DNA of 64,000 bases from Pseudomonas sp. ADAK13. Lineage in GTDB: Bacteria; Pseudomonadota; Gammaproteobacteria; Pseudomonadales; Pseudomonadaceae. Below are positions 29,109 to 37,081 of the stretch, one piece after another. The notes under the pieces were generated by a model. That model saw only the letters and a list, made by a program, of their open reading frames with translations. It ran no database searches and had not been told where the DNA came from. The stretch's first letter is position 1. Every line of letters begins with the position of its first letter. A program made the translations under genes and the position numbers. The DNA lies in contig NZ_CP052860.1 of NCBI RefSeq assembly GCF_012935715.1, positions 1,178,001 through 1,242,000 of the forward strand, in the 5' to 3' direction.

Positions 29109-29366
29109 ATGACTTATTTGATTGATGCCTGGCTGGACCGCCCACACCCTTACCTGCGAATCCTTCATCGGGAAACCGGGGAAGTCTGCGCGGTGCTGGA
29201 AGAAGAAGCGCTAAGTGAACTGCAGGATCAGGGCGACCTGGACGTCAATGGCCTGAGCTCCAGCGAACCTGGGGTGTTGAAGGAGGTGGTGAGAAATCTG
29301 TTTCTGTTCTGCTATGCCCGGGCATTGCGCCCGGTGACGGATCTCAATGGCAAGTTTCATCCATGA
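29109..29366 (+). CDS. PA4570 family small protein
   Basis: Cytosolic protein of 85 residues, unknown function, recognised as the PA4570 family of pseudomonads. It begins MTYLIDAWLDRPHPYLRILH and is acidic in the middle (VLEEEALSELQDQGDLDVNG). It ends in a more basic helix with FLFCYARALRP. ATG 29109 is preceded by AAGGAG at 9 nt. The putative Fur box upstream suggests expression under iron limitation. I recall the P. aeruginosa gene as iron-starvation induced, which I did not check. Confidence 0.82.
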   Translation: MTYLIDAWLDRPHPYLRILHRETGEVCAVLEEEALSELQDQGDLDVNGLSSSEPGVLKEVVRNLFLFCYARALRPVTDLNGKFHP

Positions 29367-29382
29367 GTAACCGCGCAAAACG

Positions 29383-29412
29383 CTGTAGGAGCGAGCAGGC
29401 TCGCTCCTACAG
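29383..29412. repeat. Perfect 13-bp hairpin, REP-like
   Basis: Arms 29383-29395 and 29400-29412 (CTGTAGGAGCGAG and its complement) have a 4-nt loop. It lies between convergent genes (PA4570-type and fklB) with no T run, so it is more like a REP unit than a normal terminator. It could nevertheless block readthrough. Confidence 0.7.
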
Positions 29413-29420
29413 GTAAGGTC

Positions 29421-30038
29421 TTACAGAACGTCGAGCAGCTCGACGTCGAACACCAGAACGCTGTGCGGCGGGATGCTGCCAACGCCTTGAGCGCCGTAAG
29501 CCAGTTCGCTCGGCACGTACAGGCGCCATTTGCTGCCGGCATTCATCAGTTGCAGGGCTTCGGTCCAGCCGGCGATCACGCCGCCAACCGGGAATTCTGC
29601 AGGCTGGCCGCGCTCGTAGGAGCTGTCGAACACAGTGCCGTCGATCAGGGTGCCGTGGTAATGAGTGCGCACTTGGTCTTCACGGGTTGGCTTGGCGCCA
29701 GAACCTGCGGTCAGCACTTCAAATTGCAGGCCGGAAGCCAGGGTGGTGATGCCGTCACGCTTGGCGTTTTCAGCCAGGAAAGCCAGGCCTTCGCCAGCAG
29801 CGGCTTCAGCCTTTGCAGCCGCTTCGGCTTGCATGATTTCGCGGATGACCTTGAAGCTGGCGGCCATTTGCTCTTGGTCCACACGGCTTGGCTTGCCGGC
29901 GAAAGCGTCGGTCAGGCCAGCCAGGATCGCGTCCAGGCTCACGCCCGGTGGCGGGTTGTCGCGCAGTTGGTCGCCCAACTGACGGCCAATGCCGTAGCTC
30001 ACGCGGGTTTCGTCGGTGGACAAGTTAACTTCGGACAT
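29421..30038 (-). CDS. fklB: FKBP-type peptidyl-prolyl isomerase FklB
   Basis: Peptidyl-prolyl cis-trans isomerase of 205 residues with the FklB/Mip layout. An N-terminal dimerisation helix region (residues about 5 to 90, SYGIGRQLGDQL and a long Ala/Glu-rich helix) precedes the C-terminal FKBP domain (VRTHYHGTLIDGTVFDSSYE and WRLYVPSELAYG). ATG 30038 is chosen; the frame to 30080 is not conserved. No signal peptide is visible, so it is cytosolic as in E. coli FklB, unlike Mip. Confidence 0.92.
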   Translation of the reverse strand: MSEVNLSTDETRVSYGIGRQLGDQLRDNPPPGVSLDAILAGLTDAFAGKPSRVDQEQMAASFKVIREIMQAEAAAKAEAAAGEGLAFLAENAKRDGITTLASGLQFEVLTAGSGAKPTREDQVRTHYHGTLIDGTVFDSSYERGQPAEFPVGGVIAGWTEALQLMNAGSKWRLYVPSELAYGAQGVGSIPPHSVLVFDVELLDVL

Positions 30039-30152
30039 GGAACTGCTCCGCTGTAGGACAGCGCCGGAAAACTGCAACATTTCCCGAACCGCCCAGAACT
30101 AAAAGGGCGAGCAGACTAGCACACAAGAACGACCGATGATGAGCCCCCGCCC

Positions 30153-30464
30153 TTACCAGGCGGAGTGGATGGCGATCGGCAAGCGCAGGCTTTCCTCGGC
30201 GCTGGGCGGCATGCCGCACATTTCGTCGTGCACCGAGGTGTGCACCAGCTCAAACGGCATTTTCGGCATCGCGTGCTTGTGCAGCAGTTGGCGCGCGTGC
30301 TCCACCGAACGCAGGTGCAGGGTTTTGCCCTGGTCATCACCCAACGGGTACGCCCTGCCCTGCATGCGGGCTTCCAGCACGTAGATACCGCCTTCGAGGG
30401 AGATCAGGCTCAATTGGTCAATACGGCCCACCGTGGCGTAGGCATACAGCTCTTGCAGGTTCAT
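30153..30464 (-). CDS. DUF6482 family protein
   Basis: Small cytosolic protein of 103 residues that I recognise as DUF6482. It begins MNLQELYAYATVGRIDQLSL and has a LEGGIYVLEARMQGRAYPLG strand pair. It ends in a CGMPPSAEESLRLPIAIHSAW tail, described here in pieces. Function unknown. No catalytic motif or membrane segment is visible. It lies between yqhA and fklB on the same strand and may be cotranscribed with yqhA. Confidence 0.78.
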   Translation of the reverse strand: MNLQELYAYATVGRIDQLSLISLEGGIYVLEARMQGRAYPLGDDQGKTLHLRSVEHARQLLHKHAMPKMPFELVHTSVHDEMCGMPPSAEESLRLPIAIHSAW

Positions 30465-30542
30465 GACGGCACCTCCAGGACAGAGCTATAGAGATAGGCC
30501 GGAACGCCTCGAACCACAAGGCGAAAACCGGCCATCCGTCCA

Positions 30543-31031
30543 TTAGTGCTTGGTGACTTTGTCCAGGTAGCCCATCGCAAACGCCGACACCACGAAGGTC
30601 ATGTGAATGATCACGTACCACTTCAGGTGCTCGGGGTCGACGTTCTTGGCGTCCATGAAGACCCGCAGCAAGTGGATCGACGAAATCGCCACGATGGACG
30701 CCGCGACCTTCATCTTCAGCGACGAGGAATCCATGGTCCCCAGCCAGTTGAGCTTTTCCTTGCTTTCGTCGATGTCCAGCTGGGAGACGAAGTTCTCGTA
30801 GCCACTGATCATCACCATCACCAGCAGGCCGCCCACCAGCGCCATGTCGATCAACGACAGCAGCACCAGGATCACATCCGACTCACTCATGGAGAACACC
30901 ATGGGAATCACATGAAACACTTCCTGGAAGAACTTCAGACCCAGCGCCAGCAGGCCCAGGGACAAACCGAAATAAATCGGCGCCAACAGCCAGCGTGAGG
31001 CATACATCGCATTTTCGATAAAGCGTTCCAT
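30543..31031 (-). CDS. yqhA: YqhA/UPF0114 family inner-membrane protein
   Basis: Integral membrane protein of 162 residues with four hydrophobic segments: [40 protein letters not shown], a segment near 105 to 122, and [18 protein letters not shown]. It fits UPF0114/TIGR00645 (E. coli YqhA). Function unknown. Gene position agrees with P. aeruginosa PA4574. It is divergent from the large lipoprotein gene. Confidence 0.9.
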   Translation of the reverse strand: MERFIENAMYASRWLLAPIYFGLSLGLLALGLKFFQEVFHVIPMVFSMSESDVILVLLSLIDMALVGGLLVMVMISGYENFVSQLDIDESKEKLNWLGTMDSSSLKMKVAASIVAISSIHLLRVFMDAKNVDPEHLKWYVIIHMTFVVSAFAMGYLDKVTKH

Positions 31032-31197
31032 TGAATCTCACACAGCTTGGCTAAAAATGGCGCCGAGTATACCAGCCGTTCCCAAACGCCAGAAACCGTC
31101 GAGAAAACTGATCTGTACGGCATCTGTAAAAGAATTTTTCTGCTAGTGTCGAGCTCATCAACTCGGCTCGATGATGTCGGACAGGAAAACTCAGATA

Positions 31198-33033
31198 ATG
31201 GATGTGCGATCCCCTTTGGCCAGCATTGGCCTGTGTGCGGCGTTGCTGATGGGCAGCGGTTGTTCCCCCAGCGATGAACACAAGCAAGCCAGCCTCGAAG
31301 AGAAAACCGCCAAGTTCGAACAGTCCCTGGACGCCATCCAGGACCCCAAGCTCAAGGACGCCGTGTCCGAGCTCGGTGGCTCGTTGCTGTTGCTGGAACG
31401 GGCGCGGGTCAAGCTCGCCACCAAGCCCATCGAGGCCGAGTACAGCGAAGACGCCCTGGCGCTGCTCAAGCATTACCCGACGCCCCAGGCTCTGGTTGAC
31501 ACCTACATCAATGGCCTGTTTGTGCTGCGCAAGGCGTCCCATTCGGACTACCTGACGGACCTGCAGCCGATCTTCCCGTTCAACTTCAACATGCCCGACC
31601 AGTTCCCGTTCCCCCACGGCCTGGAATGGCAGTCGGTCACTTTGAGCAACAACAAGGTCATCCCCTTCCAGCCGGAATGGTCGGAAACCGACCCGGGCAT
31701 CCAGTTGAGCCCCACCAGTTCCAACCTGACCAACCCCGATGATCTGACGGTGACCTACCCGTTCGTCGAAGGCATCGAGACTGACAACAAGAGCCAGCCG
31801 CAGCCCGTCACCCTCAAGGGCAAGGTCGAAGTGATCGCCCCGCGCAAAGTCTTCACCTTCGACTTGTCGAAGAAGGACGTGGGCCGCAAACGCACTGAAG
31901 AAAACGTCACGGTCACCCTGCTGACCCTGGAAAAGAACTACGCCGAGATCGAACTGACCAACAGCGCCCCCCTCGCGCCGGAAGTCGCCGACGAATCGCC
32001 TAACCCGCTGCTGGTGCAGGCGCGCGATACCACCGGGCAATTTCTCTCGCGTTCGGGCTCGATCAACGAGAACGCCGCCCAACTGGCGTTCTACGAGAAG
32101 CAACTGGCGGAAATGCAAAAGCAGACGGCCTGGTCCGATGCCTTCGAGAAACAGCTGGAAGACGAGCAGAAAGCCTTCGAACACAAGCAGGACAGCCATT
32201 ACACCAAGGTGTACTTCAATGGCTTGATCGACAACGTGCAAGTCAGCGTCCTCGATTTTTCCCAAGCCACCGTAACCCGCAAGGACCTGGACCTGCCCGT
32301 GCGGCGCTTCGACAAGAACAGCCTGGAGAAAACCGTACAGCCCCTGCCGATGCCCGTCACCGTGTATGACGACCAGGCCTCCGACTGGCTGAAGGACGCC
32401 ACGCTGTCCGAAGACCAACTCAAGAAAAGCGTCACCATCAATCAGTCGGTGGATGACGCCAGCGCGGCGCACATCGAGTTCGATCACCCCTACACCTTCA
32501 ACGACGACCTGCTGGGCGACGACCGGGGCGGCGGCGATGCCCCCGTGACCTTTCTCACGGCCAACGACGAAGGCAAGCTGGGCGAGCCGATCGAGCTGCC
32601 CGCCGAGGCCTACGAGGTCGACCCGGGGCGCGCCACCATTACCTATGACCTGAACCTGTTCCCCGAGAACCCAGGGTTTGCCGTAGGTTCAATGCCGCTG
32701 TTCCTGGCCACCATCGAAAAAGGCAACCTCACGGCGGGGCAACTGCCCAAGGGCCTGGAACTGAAAGACAACGCGCTGATTGTCGACCAGAAGCTGTTCC
32801 CCGCCGACAGCTGGCGGTTCTATGCCAAGGACGCCAGCGGCAACTACCTGAAGGAAATTCTCGGCGTCAGCCACCGCGCAGAGGAGTACGGCACGGCGTT
32901 GTTCGACGTGCATTACTTCTACGGCCAGCCGAGCGCATTGGAGACCTACCAGCGCACCGGGTTGAATACCGTGCAGTACGGGTTCGAGGTCAAGCTGGAC
33001 AAGCCCGAGTCGGCACCTGCCCCCAAGCCGTAA
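31198..33033 (+). CDS. Large hypothetical lipoprotein, 611 aa
   Basis: Signal peptide with a lipobox: MDVRSPLASIGLCAALLMGSGC, lipidated cysteine at residue 22 followed by Ser-Pro, so outer membrane sorting is likely. The frame is open from 31171, but ATG 31198 gives the correct lipoprotein signal. The mature protein is acidic and Lys/Asp/Glu-rich. A helical N-terminal part contains SLEEKTAKFEQSLDAIQDPK. Beta-rich stretches follow, with a coiled-coil-like AQLAFYEKQLAEMQKQTAW segment near residue 300. I recognise no domain. The C-terminus is Pro/Ala-rich (PESAPAPKP). It stands alone between divergent yqhA and a REPIN. Confidence 0.85.
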   Translation: MDVRSPLASIGLCAALLMGSGCSPSDEHKQASLEEKTAKFEQSLDAIQDPKLKDAVSELGGSLLLLERARVKLATKPIEAEYSEDALALLKHYPTPQALVDTYINGLFVLRKASHSDYLTDLQPIFPFNFNMPDQFPFPHGLEWQSVTLSNNKVIPFQPEWSETDPGIQLSPTSSNLTNPDDLTVTYPFVEGIETDNKSQPQPVTLKGKVEVIAPRKVFTFDLSKKDVGRKRTEENVTVTLLTLEKNYAEIELTNSAPLAPEVADESPNPLLVQARDTTGQFLSRSGSINENAAQLAFYEKQLAEMQKQTAWSDAFEKQLEDEQKAFEHKQDSHYTKVYFNGLIDNVQVSVLDFSQATVTRKDLDLPVRRFDKNSLEKTVQPLPMPVTVYDDQASDWLKDATLSEDQLKKSVTINQSVDDASAAHIEFDHPYTFNDDLLGDDRGGGDAPVTFLTANDEGKLGEPIELPAEAYEVDPGRATITYDLNLFPENPGFAVGSMPLFLATIEKGNLTAGQLPKGLELKDNALIVDQKLFPADSWRFYAKDASGNYLKEILGVSHRAEEYGTALFDVHYFYGQPSALETYQRTGLNTVQYGFEVKLDKPESAPAPKP

Positions 33034-33050
33034 GCGCCAAGCGGGCTTGT

Positions 33051-33136
33051 GTGGGAGCCGGGCTTGCCCGCGATAGCATCACCTCGGTCCAGCTGAAAGA
33101 CCGAGTTGCCTGCATCGCAGGGAAGCCAGCTCCCAC
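33051..33136. repeat. REPIN-type inverted repeat (imperfect)
   Basis: The ends are GTGGGAGCCGGGCTTGCC and AAGCCAGCTCCCAC. The arms match over the outer part with mismatches. It lies just after the lipoprotein gene and may be an ageing copy of the family seen at 49160 and 53175. Confidence 0.75.
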
Positions 33137-33164
33137 ACAAACCCACCCATTGGGTTTTCGATGT

Positions 33165-33491
33165 TTAGCGGATATCACTCAACGCCGTTTGCCGCCCGCC
33201 ATTGAGCTGTCGCAAGTGCGCCTGGAGGTGCAGGCACCAGATCTGCGGGTCGTCGGCCAGTTCGTACCCGTGCAGGGTCAGGCTTTCGACAATCGAATCG
33301 AGGATGGTTTGTGCCACGAAAGGTCCGTGAAACGGGCCTTGAGACTTGATGGTGGAGGGCTGTTCGCCAGTCATTCCGGCGGCAAACAACAAGGTCCACA
33401 TCCCGGTATCCCCGGCGAGAGGGCGAATGGAACATTCGATACGAGTAACCAGGCCCAGGCACTGGCGGGTGAGGCAGAGGTTGCGCGACAT
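33165..33491 (-). CDS. Conserved hypothetical protein, 108 aa
   Basis: Starts MSRNLCLTRQCLGLVTRIEC and has a central GMWTLLFAAGMTGEQPSTIKS region. No signal peptide, membrane helix or known motif is evident. I recall similar proteins (PA4578 type) in pseudomonads but no function. The start at 33491 is the only good one in the frame. It lies between two repeat elements. Confidence 0.65.
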   Translation of the reverse strand: MSRNLCLTRQCLGLVTRIECSIRPLAGDTGMWTLLFAAGMTGEQPSTIKSQGPFHGPFVAQTILDSIVESLTLHGYELADDPQIWCLHLQAHLRQLNGGRQTALSDIR

Positions 33492-33634
33492 GGCGGCGAC
33501 CCTCGGTAGATCCGGTATTCAGCCTCGCAGGGCAAGACTGTTTCTATCCAGCGACTCCTGTGGATATCCCTTGAGCTGAGAATAGAAGAAACCCGGTACA
33601 AACCAAGGCTGGGGGACCAACGGACGACTGCCCT

Positions 33635-33767
33635 GTGGTGAGGGGGCTTGTCTCCCGCTGGGCTGCGAAGCAGCCCCAATAGGATAAACGCGCTCTAACA
33701 GGTAAAACACACTGCCTGGATTTGGGGCCGCTTCGCAGCCCAACGGGGGACAAGCCCCCTCGCCACA
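33635..33767. repeat. Long inverted repeat, second repeat family (copy 1)
   Basis: The left part begins GTGGTGAGGGGGCTTGTC. The right part ends ACAAGCCCCCTCGCCAC. Each arm contains an internal GGGCTGCGAAGCAGCCC-type hairpin. Arms are imperfect. The same family occurs with perfect arms at 47571-47703. Together with the 33492-33634 stretch, where I see no gene, it fills the gap before the Lon-like gene. Confidence 0.85.
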
Positions 33768-33792
33768 AGGCGCGCCCCTCATCCGATCAACA

Positions 33793-36231
33793 TCACACGG
33801 GCTTGGTCTCAGCCAACGCCTCCTGCGCCAGCTCCTTCTCGGCTTCCTTCAGATCATCTTCGCTGATCATCTCGGCAATCGCCCGCAGGCGCTCCACCAC
33901 CCGCGCGTTGACGCTGCCTTCCGGGAATTGCCCCTCCTCGTCCGGCGACCCCGCCGGCTCGCCCACCAGCAGGCTCAGGGCTTCGTCAGCCTGACGCACG
34001 GCGTAGACGTGGAATTGCCCGTCCCGCACGGCCTGCAACACCTTCTCATCAAGCATCAGCGTCGCGACGTTGGCCTGGGGAATGATCGCGCCCTGCTCGC
34101 CGGTCAGCCCGCGGGCTTCACAGAGGCGGAAGAAACCTTCGATCTTCTCGTTGACCCCACCCACCGCCTGCACTTCACCAAACTGGTTGATGGAACCGGT
34201 GATGGCAAAGCACTGCTTGAGCGGCGTCTTCGACAGGGCCGAGATCAAGGTGCACGCCTCGCCCAGGGACGCACTGTCGCCGTCGACGTAACCGTAGGAC
34301 TGCTCCAGGGCGATACTCGCCGAGATCGCCAGCGGGAATTCCTGGGCATAACGGCTGCCCAGATAACCGGTGAGGATCATCACGCCCTTGGAGTGAATCG
34401 GCTGGCCGAGGTTAACTTCGCGCTCAATATCGACGATGCCGCTGCCGCCCGGGTACACCGTGGCAGAAATCCGCGCCGGCACACCGAATGCCGAGTCACC
34501 GACCTCCAACACTGTCAGCCCGTTGCACTTGCCCACCGCGGCACCGGCGGTGTCGATCAGGATCACCCCGGCGAGCATGTCGTCGAGAATCCGCGCCGAC
34601 ACCCGCCCGGTGCGCGTGGCCTTGGCCTTGAGCGCGCGCTCGATGTGCCCGGCATCCGTGCGCTCATCGCCCGCCAGGTGGCGAATGAAATCCGCCTCGC
34701 TGACCAACTGGAACAAATCGCCAATACGCGCCGACAGGCGCCCCTGGTTCTCCGCCAGCCGCGCGCTGTAGGTCGCCAGCCGCGCCACAGCGTCCGAGGT
34801 CAACGGCGCCATGCCTTCTTCCGAGGTGCGGGTTTTCAGCAACTGTGCAAACTGCTCCAGGCTTTCATCCACCATCGGAATGTCTTCGTCAAAATCCACC
34901 AGCACCCGGAACATCTCCTGGAAGTCCGGATCCGCGTCTTGCAACGCGTAGTACAGCTGGCGGGAGCCGATGATGATGACCTTGAGCTGCAACGGGATCA
35001 CTTGCGGGTTGAGGGTCACGGTGGCCAGGCGGCCCAGTTCGCCCAACGGTGATTCCATCTTCAGCTTGCGCGACTGCAGGGCACGCTTGAGGGCGTCCCA
35101 CACAAACGGCTCGCTGAGCATTTTCTCGGCTTCGAGGATCAGGAAACCGCCGTTGGCCCGGTGCAGCGCGCCCGGCCGCAACTGCCGATAGGTGGTGTAG
35201 AGCGCGCCCTGGTCGGTGCTGTATTCAATACGGCCGAACAGGTTGTCGTAGGTCGGGTGCGGCTCGAATACCACCGGCGCGCCACCGTTGACCGGATGGC
35301 CCACCACCAGGCTCGGGCAGTACTGCTCTTCCAGCAACTTGCGGGCCTGGGCGTCGGTTTTCGCGTCATCCACCAACTGCTCGACCACGGTTTTCAGCAG
35401 GTACACCTGCATGGCCTGCAAGTAGCCGCAGACGGCCGCGTTCTCCGCGTACTTCTCGGACAACGGCGCCAACAGTGGCTGCAAGGCCAGGGTGATGGTT
35501 TCTTCGTTGAACTGGCGCATCTGGTTATTGGACTCGCGCTTCCACTGGGGCAGGCTGGCGAGCTCTTCGTTGAGCCGTTCTTCCAGTTCGGAAATATCGG
35601 TGTGGAAACGCTCGCGGTCGGCTTCCGGCAACTGCGAAAACTCGGCCTCGTCCAGCGCCTTGCCGTCGAGCATCGGGGTAAAGGCGATGTTGCTGCTGTC
35701 ACGGTACAGCGCCACGTCCTTTTCCAGGGCCAGGCGCTCGATCACATCCAGGGCACGGTCGTAACGCTGGTTGAAGGCACGGTCGATGGCGCTTTTGCGC
35801 TGTTGATACGTCGGGTGTTCGAACACCGCCGGAAAGGTCGCGACCAGGTTGTCGATCAAGCCGTTGATGTCGCTGATGAACGCGGCAGCACCGCCCGCAG
35901 GCAGTTCCAGCGCGCGGGGCTCGCGAGGCTCATCGAAATTATTGACGTAGACCCAGTCGGCCGGGGTCTGCAGGCGTTTGCCTTCGGCCTTGAGGTAGCG
36001 TTTGACGAACGAAAAGCGGCCGGTCCCGGGCTCGCCCATCACAAATACGTTGTAACCGGGGCGTGGCATGGCCACACCAAACTGCAAGGCTTCGACCGCA
36101 CGTTCCTGGCCAAGCACACCGCGAAAGGGCTCCAAATCATTGGTGGTCGAGAAGCTGAACTGTTCAGCGGAAAAAGGACGAGTCAGCGCTTCAGGCGCTA
36201 GACGCAAGCTGGCAGCAACAGGATCAGGCAT
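33793..36231 (-). CDS. Lon-related AAA+ protease-like protein (AAA_32/Lon_C)
   Basis: Protein of 812 residues in the family 'ATP-binding Lon-related protease'. The N-terminal part (FRGVLGQERAVEALQFGVAM, residues 37 to 56) leads to a P-loop-like GEPGTGRF at 66 to 73, in which Arg72 replaces the usual Walker A lysine. The Lon-type protease domain is at the C-terminus. The catalytic Ser is about 653 (DGDSASLGEACTL) and the Lys about 696 (GGVNEKIEGFF). The C-terminal tail is acidic. Other Lon forms are encoded elsewhere in Pseudomonas. Substrates unknown. Confidence 0.87.
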   Translation of the reverse strand: MPDPVAASLRLAPEALTRPFSAEQFSFSTTNDLEPFRGVLGQERAVEALQFGVAMPRPGYNVFVMGEPGTGRFSFVKRYLKAEGKRLQTPADWVYVNNFDEPREPRALELPAGGAAAFISDINGLIDNLVATFPAVFEHPTYQQRKSAIDRAFNQRYDRALDVIERLALEKDVALYRDSSNIAFTPMLDGKALDEAEFSQLPEADRERFHTDISELEERLNEELASLPQWKRESNNQMRQFNEETITLALQPLLAPLSEKYAENAAVCGYLQAMQVYLLKTVVEQLVDDAKTDAQARKLLEEQYCPSLVVGHPVNGGAPVVFEPHPTYDNLFGRIEYSTDQGALYTTYRQLRPGALHRANGGFLILEAEKMLSEPFVWDALKRALQSRKLKMESPLGELGRLATVTLNPQVIPLQLKVIIIGSRQLYYALQDADPDFQEMFRVLVDFDEDIPMVDESLEQFAQLLKTRTSEEGMAPLTSDAVARLATYSARLAENQGRLSARIGDLFQLVSEADFIRHLAGDERTDAGHIERALKAKATRTGRVSARILDDMLAGVILIDTAGAAVGKCNGLTVLEVGDSAFGVPARISATVYPGGSGIVDIEREVNLGQPIHSKGVMILTGYLGSRYAQEFPLAISASIALEQSYGYVDGDSASLGEACTLISALSKTPLKQCFAITGSINQFGEVQAVGGVNEKIEGFFRLCEARGLTGEQGAIIPQANVATLMLDEKVLQAVRDGQFHVYAVRQADEALSLLVGEPAGSPDEEGQFPEGSVNARVVERLRAIAEMISEDDLKEAEKELAQEALAETKPV

Positions 36232-36499
36232 CGGGCTTCCTTACATCAGGCGGGGCAGATGACGGCATTCTGGCGCCGGGTTGGGCCGGCTGGCAAGGCA
36301 CGGCTTAGGGAAAGCATAGACCCGGCTTTGAGGCTGTAAAAAAACCGAGTGTTTCCGGCTTGTTTCACAAAAAATAACGGAACCCTTGGATCGTGCCTAA
36401 ACTCCAACCTGCTGCGGGTTGGACTAATAACCGGCCCCTAGGGTGCTGTCAGGCACCTGAACCCTTGTCCATTGGTTTGCACACAAAGAGAACAAAGCT

Positions 36500-36988
36500 A
36501 TGAAACGGATCCTTCTTGGTACTCTCTTCACCGTAGTCTCCCTCAATGCAATGGCTGAAGCGCCAGGTGGCCCGAACTGCGGTTGGGGCAACATGTTGTT
36601 CGAAGGCCAACGCGGCACTCCCGCTCACTTCCTGGCTTCCACCACCAACGGTACCTCGGGGAACGCCACTTTCGGCATGACCTCGGGCACTAACGGCTGT
36701 AACACCAACAGCGCACTGACCTACGGTGGCAAATCGTGGATTGCCATGAATGGCATGATGAACGAGCTGTCCGAAGACATGGCCAAAGGTAACGGCGAAG
36801 CGCTGACTACCTACGCCGTGGTACTGGGTGTTGCTCCTGAAGACCGCGAGCACTTTGCCGCGGTGACTCACGAGCACTTCCAGCAAATCTTCAGCAAAGC
36901 TGACGTAACCGCTGATGACGTGCACAACAACACCCTGGCCGTACTGAAAGGCGACACCCGCCTGGCGAAATACGCTACCCAGGCTTAA
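36500..36988 (+). CDS. DUF3015 family secreted protein
   Basis: Protein of 162 residues with a Sec signal peptide (MKRILLGTLFTVVSLNAMAEA, cleavage after about residue 19). The mature part shows GPNCGWGNMLFEGQ and NGCNTNSALTYGGK, with two Cys and many Gly, Ser and Thr. This fits DUF3015. Function unknown; probably periplasmic. It is preceded by a 268-nt gap (36232-36499) with small hairpins at 36401-36420 and 36439-36457 but no gene. A strong terminator follows. Confidence 0.86.
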   Translation: MKRILLGTLFTVVSLNAMAEAPGGPNCGWGNMLFEGQRGTPAHFLASTTNGTSGNATFGMTSGTNGCNTNSALTYGGKSWIAMNGMMNELSEDMAKGNGEALTTYAVVLGVAPEDREHFAAVTHEHFQQIFSKADVTADDVHNNTLAVLKGDTRLAKYATQA

Positions 36989-36998
36989 GCTCGACCCG

Positions 36999-37024
36999 CC
37001 CGTGCCTTTCGAGGCACGGGTTTT
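36999..37024 (+). terminator. Terminator of the DUF3015 gene
   Basis: CCCGTGCCT/AGGCACGGG stem with a short loop (36999-37020), then TTTT. Confidence 0.9.
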
Positions 37025-37081
37025 ATTATTTTTGGACCTGCCTCCCCTTTGGGTCTTTTTATCTCGACTTAAGTTGCCCAC

